The notes: a model not told the origin generated them from the letters alone. Counted from the stretch's first letter, positions 37,169 to 51,990 are shown. The stretch is 64,000 nt of DNA from Engraulis encrasicolus (GCF_034702125.1 NC_085868.1:43605616-43669615), one strand, 5' to 3'. Translations and numbers: made by a program.

Positions 37169-38627
37169 GTAAATCACTTGTTTGAAATGTTTGATTACCG
37201 TCGTTTCCAGTTAGCCTTCAGTCGCGCTTGATTGTTGACGTCCGTCCGCATTATTCTTCCCCCCAGAACCAAACTACCCCAATTGTCAGTTCCCCCTTTC
37301 GTCGCCCAACCACGAGAAACGAGGCTATACGTAAAGGCACCACGAGGCTTAAAGTTGATTTTGTCTGTTTTTCTCGCAAAGACTTCACGTATGGTGCGAA
37401 TTACTGTTGCGTTACTGAAGAAAGAATAGAATAATGTGATTGAATACATGGATCCATAGTATATAAGGCCATACTTTATAGTTTAACTTAATATAGACGC
37501 TTACACTGTACTGTATGTATAATGAATGATAATAAGGTCATTCTTTCAAAGTGAACACAAATAAAAAGAAAGATCCAATAGCTTGGTGTTTTATTAATAA
37601 TGGAATGTCTCTTGGGTGTTATTGAGAATATGATTACAGTAAGAGAGAGAGAGAGGAGAGAGAGAGAGTAGAGACATATAACATGATAAAAGAAAGGACA
37701 CTTTATTACTATTTTTTGTTTGTTGGTTTCAATATTACAATATTATTGGCTCTGCCGTTGAGGGAATTTTTAACCAAGATTAATCTTAAATTTTTTATGG
37801 AAGCTTTGTATGGTATCTCTGTGTTTGTCTACCAATTATTCACTGAACTGATGAAGTTTTTTCTCCCTAATCAATGTATCCATAACACTGTGTACTCCAT
37901 GCCAAGTGATGTAAATCAAAGACAAATATAAAATAGTGTACATTCAAACTTTCACATTCAAAACTTTTACATTCAAATAGGAGGGCAAGACAAGGGCAGT
38001 GTGTTCAATAATTTTTCATCTGATAAAATAATGTCTAATTTTCTGTGTCGTAACGATACATATAATATCTAGAAACTTTAGGCATTAGATTATTGACATC
38101 TGTTTTATAAAAATATCAGTGATGACTAGTGTTCACATCAGTTGTCTTTAATGGACAGATTTTGTATTTCACTTCTTGCTAAACAAATTAAACATTCCTC
38201 ACATTCCTCTTTTCATCATTTTTGGTCCATATTTTTTTCAATAAGCAACTGTATTTTTCATTTCTGACTCATTCCCTTTGTACATTTTAATTAAAACATG
38301 GACAATAATAGCATATCTTTCCGGTCGCACAATATGTTTGTCAGCACAACCCTTTGGTTTGCACCTGTTACATGTCTAGAATAATAGCCTACAATGCCAG
38401 TACTATCGGTTTGTTTCCACGGTTTCTTTCATTGCTTTGTGGCCTGGTGATGTTCCATCTGGAATGCTTTTGTTTTTCTGTGTTTCCTCACCTGCCAGCG
38501 TCATCTGATACATCCTAAAACCATCCCAACAGGAAGCGAGGAGAGGAGACAGCCATCCTCCAGCCTCCCCCTCTTCTGCTTGGCAGCACGTGTACATTAC
38601 AAAAGGCCAGTAATGAGCTCTGACTAC
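37169..38627. other. No gene seen
   Basis: AT-rich, with a small (GA)n at about 37642-37668. An 82-codon frame (37683-37931) is hydrophobic but has no recognised family. Confidence 0.45.
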
Positions 38628-38816
38628 ACACAGCTTTGGAAAACAAAACTTGCCTTTCACTGGCTGCCTGTGTCGCCCAGTACGTTATCAAATGTTGTCT
38701 ATTTTTTTTAGCCTACAGACAGCTTTGGAAAACAAAACTTTTCACTAGCTGCCTGTGTCGCCCGTCTTTGTGCTCAAGCCCAGTATACAATTTCAAATGT
38801 TTTCTATTTTTTTTTC
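38628..38816 (+). repeat. Two-copy tandem duplication, about 90 bp
   Basis: CAGCTTTGGAAAACAAAACTT, CACTGGCTGCCTGTGTCGCC and CAAATGTTGTCTATTTTTTT at 38628-38709 recur in order at 38716-38816 with a small insertion. Confidence 0.85.
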
Positions 38817-40399
38817 TCTGAATTATTTTTTTTTCAGTTTTTATTTAGTACTCAGTTGCTAGTTAGGTTCTGGAGGATGCCTCTCTATTCTTTTATGTCT
38901 CCCAATCTATTGCAAGAAAAGAAGTCCTTCACGGCAAAGCCCTAACAATGTTTTTGTCCTAGCTCTGTACTGTCAGATACCTTTTTAACTGTGGGCTGAT
39001 CTCACTGTTTCACATTATCCCTCATGCTGTGTTAGGGAAAATTTCCATGTGCACAATGTTTTGTCTCATTTTCTGAGACCTGCACTATTTAATTTTTCTG
39101 AAAAAAAAGTCAGGTAAAGGGGAGCCTATGGAGCAGCGTCATAAGCTTGCATGCCCAATCAGAATCATACTGTCATGATATCATTAGGCCCACATAAAGA
39201 AATTATTTGAAGATGAAATCTGAAAATGGTCATGTATGACCCTAACACCACATATGGGTTTAACTCTATATCCACTACTGTTCTTTCCACAGGCTTTTCT
39301 TTTTAAAATCTATGATTGACTGACATCTGTTTTAGTGGACAGTTTGTGTTAACAAATTTGAAATGTAATTATTATCGAGTTTTCCTCTGAAAAGATTTCA
39401 ATTTCATTTTTGTGTTAAACAGCTTCTCCACTGCTCTGGCCAAAAGTTCATAACCCCACATAGAGAGGACTTAATGAATCACTTATCTGCAAGGGACAAA
39501 AATATACAAGAGAGAGATTGAATTCGGCACTATAAATGTGATGTGTGGGTGGGAGCATAGAAATTATAATATACCCTATGGCATTGTGTCATACTGTACT
39601 GTCAGTCTCTCCTCGTCTGTTGTTTGCAGGTTGGCCAGAACAGTGCTGGTACTGATGCGGACCTAGAAGCCACTTTCGTTCATACCAGACTGTGTGTACT
39701 TCAGTGCATTTGACCATGATGAACTCTGAAACTGCTGATGTCTGATGTTATTGTTATGGTCAGCAGAGGAAATTTTTCAGTTCCTATCACGAAGCAACTT
39801 TGTGGTTCCTGGCGCTTTGTGGTTTTGGTGTGAAAATGGTTTGAAGTGAGATGTGAGAATGGGCAGGCAGAGTTCTCTGTTTACTGAAGTGTTCATCATG
39901 TATTGTACATTATCAAAAGGACAAACTCTTTTGTGACTTTTAGTAGAACAGAAAAGAGCAACAATATGAGGGGAATAGGCAGAATAAAACGAGGGTAATA
40001 ATATTTGTCTTTATTTTTTATTACACTATCATTAAATGCAAGCTTTTATGCTTTTATGATTTTCTACAACCCTTTCCACTCACCAGCATAACTATGACTT
40101 GTATGCCCCATGAAATTCGTCTAAAAGTCTTATCTACTAAGATGCATCACATCAAATGAAATACTTTAGAAAACTGTGGTAAACACCATCATTTGTGAAT
40201 TAAAACTGCATATAGGGACTATTACTGACTGCCAGAATAAATGAAACAACTTTAAAAATATATATTCCGTACAGTGGAATCTTTATCAGAACATCCATAA
40301 TTATGAATAGCTCATAGACTGACCATTTCTTCCCAGTTCAATGCATGTACTGCAGCCAACCAAGTACAACTTCTGGTGCATTCAGTCTTGTAATATGTC
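38817..40399. other. No gene seen
   Basis: Unique-looking AT-rich sequence. No exon, RNA gene or element recognised. Confidence 0.45.
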
Positions 40400-40597
40400 T
40401 TCTGTTGCTCAGTCTTGTACTTTATATGTCTGTATGTGTATTGTATAGGTACTCTAGGTGTACTGTATGTGTACTGTCTATGTCTAATTTGTCTATGTCC
40501 ACACCTAAAGTGGGAAAGTAATAAACATAATTTAAAATCTTTGTATGACCAGCACATGTAAAGAAATTGACAATAAAGCCGACTTGACTTGACTTGA
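40400..40597 (+). mobile_element. Possible LINE 3' end with (GACTT)n tail
   Basis: Repeated TGTATGTGTACTGT-like words, then TTGACAATAAAGCCGACTTG and GACTTGACTTGA at the end. A terminal AATAAA followed by a 5-bp repeat is typical of some fish LINE 3' ends. No coding part is attached; family not assigned. Confidence 0.4.
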
Positions 40598-40922
40598 TAA
40601 ATGGTGCCAAGTAATTCCATGTGCAACATTTCACTCATTTAGTTTACATATCAGTTAACTGATGCATCATCATGGAGCTAAGTGAACAAATTATGTGCTG
40701 CATGTTTTGTTTTCTGAAGCAGCCTACCTACAGTATACGTATGTATGCATTCTCTGTGACACTAGCAAAGGTTAATTTGATCGAAAATGAAATGGATAAT
40801 TAAGAAACATTGTACGTGAGGAAAAAATGTTCTTCATTTGCAAAAACACATCAGGCATTATTGTGTTTGTATTGTTGCATTCGATTCAAACAGGAAAATT
40901 CATTTTTGATGATATGCTCCAT

Positions 40923-41126
40923 TGTTAGATCAAAGAAAGCTCCCGCACACTGTTCACATTTGCAAAGGTTTGAATTGCTTGAAGAAGGTCAGTAGACCGA
41001 AAGGTTGCATTAAACCATGCAAATGTGAACAGTGTGCGGGAGCTTTCTTTGATCTAACGTTGGTGACTTTGGGGTTCCACTCCTACGCACCTGACCAAGG
41101 AGGTGTGCAAGAAAATCTTCACTTAC
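40923..41126 (+). mobile_element. Retroposed foldback with 15-bp TSD
   Basis: Flanked by a perfect 15-bp direct repeat GATGATATGCTCCAT (40908-40922 and 41127-41141). Starting one base after it, a 41-bp arm (40924-40964) pairs perfectly with 41018-41058 across a 53-nt loop. The remaining 68 bp up to the second repeat is not inverted. A long target duplication points to target-primed reverse transcription rather than a DNA transposase; snap-back or twin priming is inferred. Source element not identified. Confidence 0.8.
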
Positions 41127-41171
41127 GATGATATGCTCCATGAATGCCCTCTGATTGAACACATACTGTAC

Positions 41172-41311
<140 letters not shown>

Positions 41312-41552
41312 CAAACCATTGTTGTATTATATAATATTACTCCCAATAAATTATCTTTTGGAAAGTGTTAAGTCACACCAAATGACAATGTATTAATAAA
41401 GCTGAAGTACTCAATAAAATCATCTTTAAACCTAGTTCAAGGAAAACAGACAACCAGTTTCATCTAAATAAACCCCCACGTCATCCCGCCCCCCCAGAGG
41501 TTCACGGCACTCTGCTTCGCGTCATGCGCCACTCCGCTTAAAAAGTGTAAAT

Positions 41553-41788
41553 GAAGAGTTCAGATGCAAAACCCCCTAACTCCATTTCTGAAGACCTGCA
41601 CTTCTATATTTTTAGACAACCCTGTTTTTGGTTTGGTTTACATTTATGTACTTGATAATACATATGAATAGTTATACTTCATAAATGAAATAGAAAAATA
41701 TGCAATTTTGATGGCTGTGTATTAAATAAAAATCAATTAAGATTATTTTCTGAAAAGGCACTTAGGGGGTTTTGCATCTGAACTCTTC
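41553..41788 (+). mobile_element. 236-bp MITE, 4-bp TSD (family G1, copy 2)
   Basis: Same ends and same length as 8255-8490, opposite orientation, flanked by a perfect 4-bp duplication AAAT (41549-41552 and 41789-41792). The interior differs from copy 1 by scattered substitutions and small length changes. Confidence 0.92.
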
Positions 41789-41886
41789 AAATGTTGATGC
41801 GCGTTCGTGCCATATCACGATAAAAAAGCAACTTTCAGTGAATGAATGTGTGCAAGGTTAACAGATGTCTCTCCTGCATCATGTGT

Positions 41887-41888
41887 GC

Positions 41889-41981
<93 letters not shown>
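41887..41981 (+). repeat. (GT)n microsatellite
   Basis: GT dinucleotides after GTGTGCGTGCG. Confidence 0.98.
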
Positions 41982-41985
<4 letters not shown>

Positions 41986-42549
41986 GGCTAATGTAGGTAG
42001 GACATGTACAGTAGGGTAGGATATGTAGTGGTGTTCTCTGTGAAAAATGTAGTTACTACTCCTCGTCCTTTTCCACATACAGCATGGCACAACTTTCAGC
42101 GCCTCTTTCAAGATTATCGGCATCTGATTTTGTAAAATGTGACAGAAACTTGCTATGCTCACAAAAACCCTATGAGCTATCAAAATAATTGCTGGTTATG
42201 GTAACATTGCGCTGTCAAATGATTGGACATTCACAGCGACAATGTGGCAGATGCCACAGCCTTTGTGTTTGTTTGCTTACTTGTTTGTTTGTTTGTTTGT
42301 TTGTGTTTGTGACATGAGTCCAACTGATGAGAAGTTGTAAAAGCGTTAGCCAAATAATTATGTGGTACAACATAACGATGATCGAAAGTGAGTTCACTTC
42401 ACCACCACTGTCAGACATTCACTGGAGAACACTGAAACAAGGCCATTTGTCTTTTCTTCTGTTCTTTGATGTTGATGGCATGTAATCATTGTGTGGCTCA
42501 CAGAAAAGGTCCAAAAAGAATTCCTTTATTAGAAGTGTGTGTGTGAGAG

Positions 42550-42587
<38 letters not shown>

Positions 42588-43254
42588 CTCTCTCTCTCTC
42601 TCTCTCGTTTTCAGAAGCAAAAACAATGAGATACAGCTCTCGTTAATTCCTGCCTTCCAGCATGTTTTGAAACATGTGCACATTTTCCCCTCTCTCATGC
42701 CATCACTGATGGTTCATTATTCTTTTATTAGCAAGACTGATAATCTGAAGTCTATTCTTGTTACAGTTCAGAGCGTGGAGTGGCTGAAAAAAGAGCAAAG
42801 CGTGGGACAACGTCATTACAAAATATGTTCGCTGTTATGCAGCTGTGTAAGTCCTCCTCTCTCGTACTAACTTTGATTTTTTTTTGTGTAGGTCAAGGGG
42901 AAAATGTGACACAAGTGCGTTGGATGAGTGCGCTAAATATTATACACACTAATGCACAGACATGTGCGCACACAGACACACATATTACATCTCCCCCATA
43001 TTACTCCCTATGTACACATGGCCACACCAATCGCATGGATCTCCTTTACAAGATAATTGCCATAGTATGGACAAAAATCATGCAGATAGGCCTACGGAAA
43101 AAAAAAATCAATGTCCCCAAGGCAATGATGATGAGATTAACTATAGATAGAGAAGATGAGCATGGGTATCTCCAAAACGCCCCTGCTGTTTCCGACCCAA
43201 GCAACCCATGCCCTCTGATACATGATAGTCATCCGGTGAATCCCATGACACCCC
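41982..43254. other. No gene seen; (TTTG)n and (CT)n
   Basis: (TTTG)n at about 42280-42312; (CT)n with a CTTTCTTT interruption at 42549-42606. A 181-codon frame (42780-43325) runs from unique sequence into the Harbinger-type MITE and has no recognised domain. Confidence 0.5.
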
Positions 43255-43257
43255 TTA

Positions 43258-43796
43258 AGCTGGGCTTACACTGTGCGACTTTTGCCCCGATTTTGCCCCG
43301 ATTTGGCACTCGCACGACTTTTTGAGAGTCGGGCTGATTTCTTGCTCAATCGCAGGTCAATCGTGAGTCTCGCATCGTGCAGTGTACATGGGGTAACGAC
43401 AAGCAATTTCGCCTCACGATCGTGCAATCACAGGGTCGCAAGAAAATCAAAACGGTTTGAAATTCTGGTCGTGGCTCGTGCGTAAATCGCACAGTTAAAG
43501 CAGTGCTACGACCCGATTTGTTACTTCACATGCACAAATTAATAGTCCATGCGATTCGCTGTTGAGCGCGACCTCATCTCCAGCTCAGGTGCGCATGTTC
43601 CCTCCTCTGCAGACTGGGGAAACATGCCTGTCGCGTCGTACGGTGGAAGCTTTTCGCTCGTATCCGACTGTCGGCTCGTGTGGTGTGAGGACGTGAGTCG
43701 TGAGCTGTGAACTTTTAAACAGTGAAATTCCATCGTGCAGTGTGAGCAGAAGCTTAAGACCCACGAGTGAAAATATCGCACAGTGTATGCCCGGCT
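43258..43796 (+). mobile_element. Harbinger-type MITE, TTA TSD
   Basis: 539 bp with ends AGCTGGGCTTACACTGTGCG and CGCACAGTGTATGCCCGGCT, flanked by TTA on both sides (43255-43257 and 43797-43799). A 3-bp TWA duplication is the hallmark of PIF/Harbinger. No transposase frame. Truncated relative at 16446-16822. Confidence 0.85.
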
Positions 43797-43799
43797 TTA

Positions 43800-45170
<1,371 letters not shown>

Positions 45171-45179
45171 AGAATGCAC

Positions 45180-45527
45180 TAGCCTGATAAACCAGCCTAA
45201 ATGTGAGACCGGAGTAATTTAGTCTGGCCCCGATGAACGATACATCCGAATTTGTTGATGAGAACAACCTGTTGTTTTTTCAAAGCGTGCCGGCGCTCTG
45301 ACCAATCGGCGATCTTTGCCGTTGATGTGCTTTCCCAACGCTGTTGCGAGATTCGTCGTCACTCCCTCAAAACCCCGGCCGCTTTGATTCAAAACAAATC
45401 TCTGCGTTGTGATTGGGTTTGCCAGACTCAGGGCACAGTGTTCAAAATGTTCTCAGATCCGAGGCCAGACCCACTCCCAGCTGAAAATGTTCAGCGTCCC
45501 AGCGGGTGGCGCTGGTTTACCAGGCTA
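45180..45527 (+). mobile_element. 348-bp MITE with 9-bp TSD (family T9, copy 2)
   Basis: Ends TAGCCTGATAAACCAG and CTGGTTTACCAGGCTA, flanked by a perfect 9-bp duplication AGAATGCAC (45171-45179 and 45528-45536). It carries about 95 bp in its middle (near 45278-45370) that copy 1 (9969-10220) lacks. Confidence 0.92.
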
Positions 45528-45645
45528 AGAATGCACCTCTTGTCCCACACAGCGGGATGCACCTCTCACAGCAAGACAGGCATGTTGGCATGATAGTCAG
45601 CGTGCACCCACAGCCCTCTTGAAGGTCAGTCTGTCACAAAGAGTT

Positions 45646-45740
45646 TTTTAACACACTGAATACCAGCTGTGTTTACGGAATTATGTTGTAGAAAACCGGT
45701 GTTCTAACCCTCCCTTTTTTAAAACAACTTTTTTTTTTAT
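45646..45740 (+). repeat. Dispersed repeat, copy 1
   Basis: TTTTTTAACACACTGAATACCAG and the following TGTTGTAGAA region resemble 47735-47815. Decayed; type unknown. Confidence 0.5.
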
Positions 45741-46473
45741 AGTCACAGCGCCGAGACATTGGTGTAGTGATTAAAATGTCCAAATAACGACACAACTTTG
45801 TCTGCCCTTTTTTGTCATTTATGTTCATCACAGACCTCCCAAAATGAAATGGCCTACAGTACAGTATATTATGCATTAAAGGGTGTAGATTCAAAATTCA
45901 ATGTTTAAACATGTAAATGTATTTTTACCATTTGGTCCTCAGCGCATGCGTGTGAAATACATACTTTTACGTACTTGGTACTCAATGTGTTAACACAAAT
46001 TTTAAAAGTTTATAGATACAGAACTTGATTTAACAATATGTAAAATTCTTCCATGTTTAATGTAACTCGCAACAAGACAAAAATGATAATATATTATTAT
46101 TCATAAATGCATCTTTGGTGACAGACAGACAGAAAGACAGGCAGGCAGGCAGGCCAGGAGACCAGATAACATCTTTATGTGTAGGCCTACAGTGAAATCA
46201 TGGCAAAATTGTGAAGGTTTAGACCTCTGTTGGCTTCGCTGCAACAATGTGTGTACTAAGACTAATTAACAGCTTATTTCTGCTGTCTGGTGGGGCATCT
46301 CCCGGCGTCAGTTTTCTTCCCAGTTAGCAGACCCTGGGGCAGAGGCAAGGCGAGGAAGCTGTCATAAGCACTTCAACCCTTGTTTGGCATGCTGTCCTAA
46401 GCAGAATGCACACACACACCCCCCTCTCTAACCCTCAACCCTCCGTTCTCTCTGGCTCACACATATTTCTCTC
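45741..46473. other. No gene seen; (CAGA)n/(CAGG)n at 46120-46156
   Basis: Tetranucleotide tract GACAGACAGACAGAAAGACAGG then GCAGGCAGGCAGGC. No exon recognised. Confidence 0.6.
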
Positions 46474-46481
46474 TCTCCAGA

Positions 46482-46534
<53 letters not shown>

Positions 46535-46568
46535 TTTCTCCCTCTCCAGTCCTCCTTCTTCTTCTTCT

Positions 46569-46609
<41 letters not shown>

Positions 46610-46642
46610 TCCCTCTCTCTCCTCTCTCCTCTCTCTCTCTCT

Positions 46643-46690
<48 letters not shown>
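46474..46690 (+). repeat. Polypyrimidine tract, (CT)n-rich
   Basis: Several CT arrays with TTC and CCT interruptions. Reading frames across it are artefacts of the repeat. Confidence 0.97.
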
Positions 46691-46692
<2 letters not shown>

Positions 46693-47393
46693 TCCGTTAT
46701 TCGGCAGCGGGGGCGTAGTGCTGACAGCAGCAATCAGAGCCTCATACACCACCAGGCCTGTACTGGGCCTGAAGTTCCCTAATCCTTTATCAGTGGAGAC
46801 AAGAGGCTCAACTCTGGCTGCAAGAGGAAACACAGGCATAAGAAAAAAAAGCCTTAAGTGTTTAAAGTACAGACTGGCGTCATGACAAGTTACCAATATG
46901 CTAGTGTATTCTGTGTGTTGGTGCAATGCATTTTCTCGTTATGTTATAGAGGACAATAACGCAGAAAATCAATTTTCACATGATCAGGCTTGTGTTAGCT
47001 TAGTTGTTTTCTCATGGTTGTGCCAAATTTATGTTGCTCAGTGCGAAAATGCGAAGCTATGTCCTGACCGAAACCTGTCAGTAAAGCAATGTTTCCGCAG
47101 CTTTGCTTTCCCCAACAACAGCGAAACAAGCAACAAAAACGGTGGTGAAATTGTGCCAAGACTAAAACTACCCCTAACCCTCATCTGTCACAGGGCAATG
47201 TAGAGCACAAGGAAACATGCAAACGCTTGGTGCATGCGATACCATAGACAGCTCAAATCAACGTCATGGTGCCAGGTTGTATAAATAGTGTCAAATTATT
47301 AGACTTTAGAAGTCAATATAATAATGTAAAAGAGTTTTGGGGAGTGGGGGGAATGCACAATGCTGTCATGGATATGTCCTCTGAGTTCCGCTC
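46691..47393. other. No gene seen
   Basis: No recognised element. A 101-codon frame (46898-47203) has no recognised domain. Confidence 0.45.
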
Positions 47394-47397
47394 TTAA

Positions 47398-47734
47398 AGG
47401 GGCTCCAGGTAGGATTAAAAGTTTCATTAATCACGATCCCGAGTCAGCCAACGCTTGTGTGAGTCTTGAGTGAACGATGGTTCTCGTGATCACTTCCATG
47501 GTCCGTTGTCAGAAAACCCCACATGAAACGTTTGGCTGCGCGGTACGAGGGAGTGTCGTGGGAAACAATTAATTTGAAAGCATTCAGATTTGTATCAACA
47601 GCTGGCATTCCGGGATGAAAAACAGTCTCACAGCGAGTTTATTTGAACAGCGTTTTTTCATTTCAGTGTAGATTTTGAGACAGGCATGCCACGGAAAATT
47701 ACGCGCAAATTACGTCATCCTACCTAGTACCTCT
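47398..47734. mobile_element. 337-bp TTAA MITE, second family
   Basis: Ends AGGGGCTCCAGGTAGGAT and ATCCTACCTAGTACCTCT, flanked by TTAA (47394-47397 and 47735-47738). Interior unlike the MITEs at 30084 and 54852. Confidence 0.8.
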
Positions 47735-47815
47735 TTAACACATCGAATGCCAGCGCTGTTTTTGGAATGTTGGTGTAGAATGCCAGCATACAAACATTTC
47801 TTTTTAACTTTTTTT
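47735..47815 (+). repeat. Dispersed repeat, copy 2
   Basis: TTAACACATCGAATGCCAG and TTGGTGTAGAATGCC correspond to 45646-45740. It starts exactly at the TTAA flank of the MITE at 47398-47734, so that MITE may have inserted at its edge. Confidence 0.5.
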
Positions 47816-48361
47816 TGTCATGGGGCAACTGAAACATGTTCTGGCTAATTTGAAAGGTGAGACTTTAACCTCTCAATGGCTGAAAACCTTGTGTCTCTGG
47901 GGGTCTCCATTAGCCTGTAGTCGACCCAAAGATTTTGGCTCCGCACATCGTCTGGCAAAAGCCTCCAGCTCGGTCCTCTCAGCGTTTAGCCAATCAGCGA
48001 ACAGTTCAGAGTGGTGACGCAGAACTCACCCGTGAAGTCTGTTACTGATTGGATAAGGTAACTATATTCACACTTTTGTTTTGTTATTTGTAAGCTTTTG
48101 TGACGCTATATCGTAACAGTCGTGCATCAGTCGTGCAACAGTCGTAAAGCACAATACGGTCTTTAATTTGAATTCGGAACTCCAGTGAATTTAAATGGCT
48201 GAGTAATCAAATCGAAATCAGATGTCCTGTCTGAATCTTACCTGACTCTTGCCAATCTAGACTGTGCATAGCAGTTCGGTGACCTGTTGACAATTTCAGC
48301 AGATACCTGAAAAACAACACACACATTAGAATATAATCTGTTAACTACAACTATACTTTCA
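47816..48361. other. No gene seen
   Basis: Contains AGCCAATCAGCG and CTGATTGGATAAGG (inverted CCAAT-box-like words near 47988 and 48043) but no exon or TATA box that would support a promoter. Confidence 0.4.
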
Positions 48362-48608
48362 TCGCTGTCCAGTGAAAACCACTTATCTCCACTTCTCATT
48401 GTTTTTTATGTAGTCTATTGATTCATAAAACCACATTTTAAAAAAAAAGAATCATTGCAACATTAAAGTTGGCTACTACATTATTTATCATACACATATA
48501 CCCATGGAGACTGACCAGTAGTACTGTCTTATATTTTATAATAAATAAAGAACGAACATAAAAAACTAAAAATAATAGTGGAGATAAGTGGTTTTCACTG
48601 GACAGCGA
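48362..48608. mobile_element. 247-bp inverted-repeat MITE
   Basis: 32-bp terminal inverted repeats, perfect or nearly so: TCGCTGTCCAGTGAAAACCA, then CTTATCTCCACT, at 48362-48393, and the complement at 48577-48608. AT-rich interior. No clear target duplication. Confidence 0.85.
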
Positions 48609-50261
48609 CGCTTTGTAAAGTCTTGTGTAAAAACCCTTAACTTATTTTATCTGAAAAAAACAACAACAAATATTGTTTTCTCTGTGCAGCCTTTTGTCAT
48701 GGAGAGGGTTTCTGTGTCAGTACCCAGAGTGTGTGCCAGGTAGTTTAAATACAACTACAGCACAGATACCTAATTCAGAAGGGTTCTCGTTACAAAAAAG
48801 GAACGAGTCAATTTTCTCCCGCTCACTCAGGAGACCGTAAATGAGTTATCTTGCCCGTATTGAAATTTAATTAATTAAAATATTTCTCATGTGAAATTGA
48901 TATTTTAAGGTCAAGGGCAGGAGGAATGAAAAGGCAAAAAAAATGGAAAGAAAGAAAAAGATTCTTTATCAGCACACTCTCTAAGGATGAGTTCTCCCTA
49001 AAGATACCCATCTTTAAGTGAACTGAAATATAATAACAATCTCGTTTTTTAAAATCCCCTATCCCCACCCTCTTAAGTGATTTTTGAAATGAAATTATGT
49101 CCTATACACTTCAGAGAGGTTTGACACACATGTTGTTTTTATGGGATGGTATGGCTAGAAGGAATCATAAAAGCATCTGAAAGAATAATATACACATAAT
49201 ATACCGTATGTGTGTGTGTTACTCCGACAGAGGCAAAACAAACAAAAACAAATCTCCACCGGCCTAAAATAGAGAATGGGAGGACAAAAAAAGAAGAATA
49301 AGAAAAAAAATGATGCGGCCTCACAGCCATCGCTCCGCTTGCTTATCATCCTGGCAGACAATATGGTCCCATACGTAATAACAGCTATCATCACAAGTCT
49401 GGGCCCGGGACTGCATTACGGAGTCTTAGATTGTGGACTTGATCTGCCTCTCATGAGGGACATACAGCCAAGCTACCCTGGCTGAGGCAGAGAGAGGCAG
49501 CATGGCAGAGCAGAGCGGAGCAGAGCACAGTAGAGCAGAGCAGAGCGTGGCAGCTCTGATGTCGGAAATGAAAGCCTGCACCATCGTCATCCTCTTGAGA
49601 GGGGCTTGTTTTTGAATAAGAGAAGTGGGGGTTGAGGAGTGGAGCCACATTTGAAAAGACGTCCCGTGTCACTACAGACTGGTATAAGACGTCACTGACA
49701 GAGGACGAGACAGAAAAATGGTCTGGCCCAGGAGCCAGGGGACTAGAATGCATTGCTGGTCAGAGATATGCTTTCAAAACAGATTCATACAACTACATAT
49801 ATTGTAGAAAATCAGTTATTGTCAATCATGCCATGACTGTTATAACTGTATATATATATCTGTCTGGTTTTATTTAGTCTACTAGGTGTATCGCTTCTAT
49901 TCTTGATTGTTACACTGAATGCATGAAACTGAATGCATATATTGTTGTCATTTGAATTCCAGAGGAGCCAAACTCTACCGTAATAATACATTTCTCTTGA
50001 TTTGAAATGGCCCTAATAAATTTACTACATATTAAAAACATATTCAGAGCACATTTAAGTTTTGGATCTGGAGTTGAGTTGAAAAAAAATGTGTAGAACT
50101 TAAATCACCTCTACAATTGGGTCACTGTCATTATGCATTATACAATGGCAAGATCCATCAGAGTCAGCTTAACAATTATCTCCTTGTTCGTTCTCTTTTG
50201 ATCAACTGTACTGGTAGGATAGAAGCATACTGTTATTATTAAAAAATGTACACTCCAAAAA
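48609..50261. other. No gene seen; GCAGA minisatellite
   Basis: A (GCAGA)n-like minisatellite (GGCAGAGCAGAGCGGAGCAG and variants) at about 49493-49552. The remaining sequence has no recognised exon or element. Confidence 0.5.
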
Positions 50262-51376
<1,115 letters not shown>

Positions 51377-51396
51377 CAGTCCCTCTCACTCTAAAC

Positions 51397-51638
51397 CAGG
51401 GCTGGACTGGCCATCTGGCATACGGGGCATTTCCCGGTGGGTCCTGCACTCTCATGCCCCCCTATTTTCAGAAATGTAAACAAAAAAAAAAAGAATAATA
51501 ATAATAATTATTTTTTATTTTTTTACATTTCTGAAAATGGGCGCCCACGAGGGTGCAGGCCCACCGGTGAGTCAGTTCTGCGCCGCTAATTAGGAGGGGC
51601 CCCTTTAAGCCAAAAGTGCCCAGGCCCTATTTTTCCCA
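51397..51638 (+). mobile_element. hAT-like element flanked by a 19-bp direct repeat
   Basis: Begins CAGGGCTGGACTGGCC, a common fish hAT terminus. The right end stops at about TTTTTCCCA without the full inverted terminus. An internal hairpin pairs TTTTCAGAAATGTAAA with TTTACATTTCTGAAAA (51467-51536). The element is bordered by a 19-bp direct repeat CAGTCCCTCTCACTCTAAA (51377-51395 and 51639-51657), longer than a hAT duplication. Confidence 0.65.
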
Positions 51639-51854
51639 CAGTCCCTCTCACTCTAAAAGTATCTCTCTCTTTCTCTATCCCTCCTCCCCCACTCTATCTC
51701 GACACTACACAATTTGTAATGTATAAGTCACATAACAAATGGGCCACACATTTGCAAAATCCCTTTTTTTGCAGATTACCGGTCTGATGGGAACGGTTTA
51801 AATGGTTGCCAATGGAAACCATGTCAAGCCTCTGGCCCACCCTCACCCTTGACA

Positions 51855-51990
51855 TCATGCCTCACCCAACTCCACCACCCCCTGCCTCACCCAACTCCAC
51901 CACCAACACCACCACCCCCTGCCTCCACATACACCACCACCACCACCACCCCCTGCCCACAAACCCACACACACACCACCACCACGAAGA
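51855..51990 (+). repeat. (CCA)-rich cryptic simple repeat
   Basis: CCAACTCCACCACCCCCTGC twice, then (CCA)n blocks and CACACACA. The Pro/Thr/His-rich reading frames here are artefacts. Confidence 0.85.

Noticed and set aside
42780..43325. 181-codon frame, one of the longer non-repeat frames
   Set aside because: It runs from unique sequence across a CA-rich patch into the Harbinger-type MITE, so it cannot be a conserved gene.
47980..48060. CCAAT-box promoter
   Set aside because: Two CCAAT-like words without TATA, initiator, CpG island or downstream exon are not enough.
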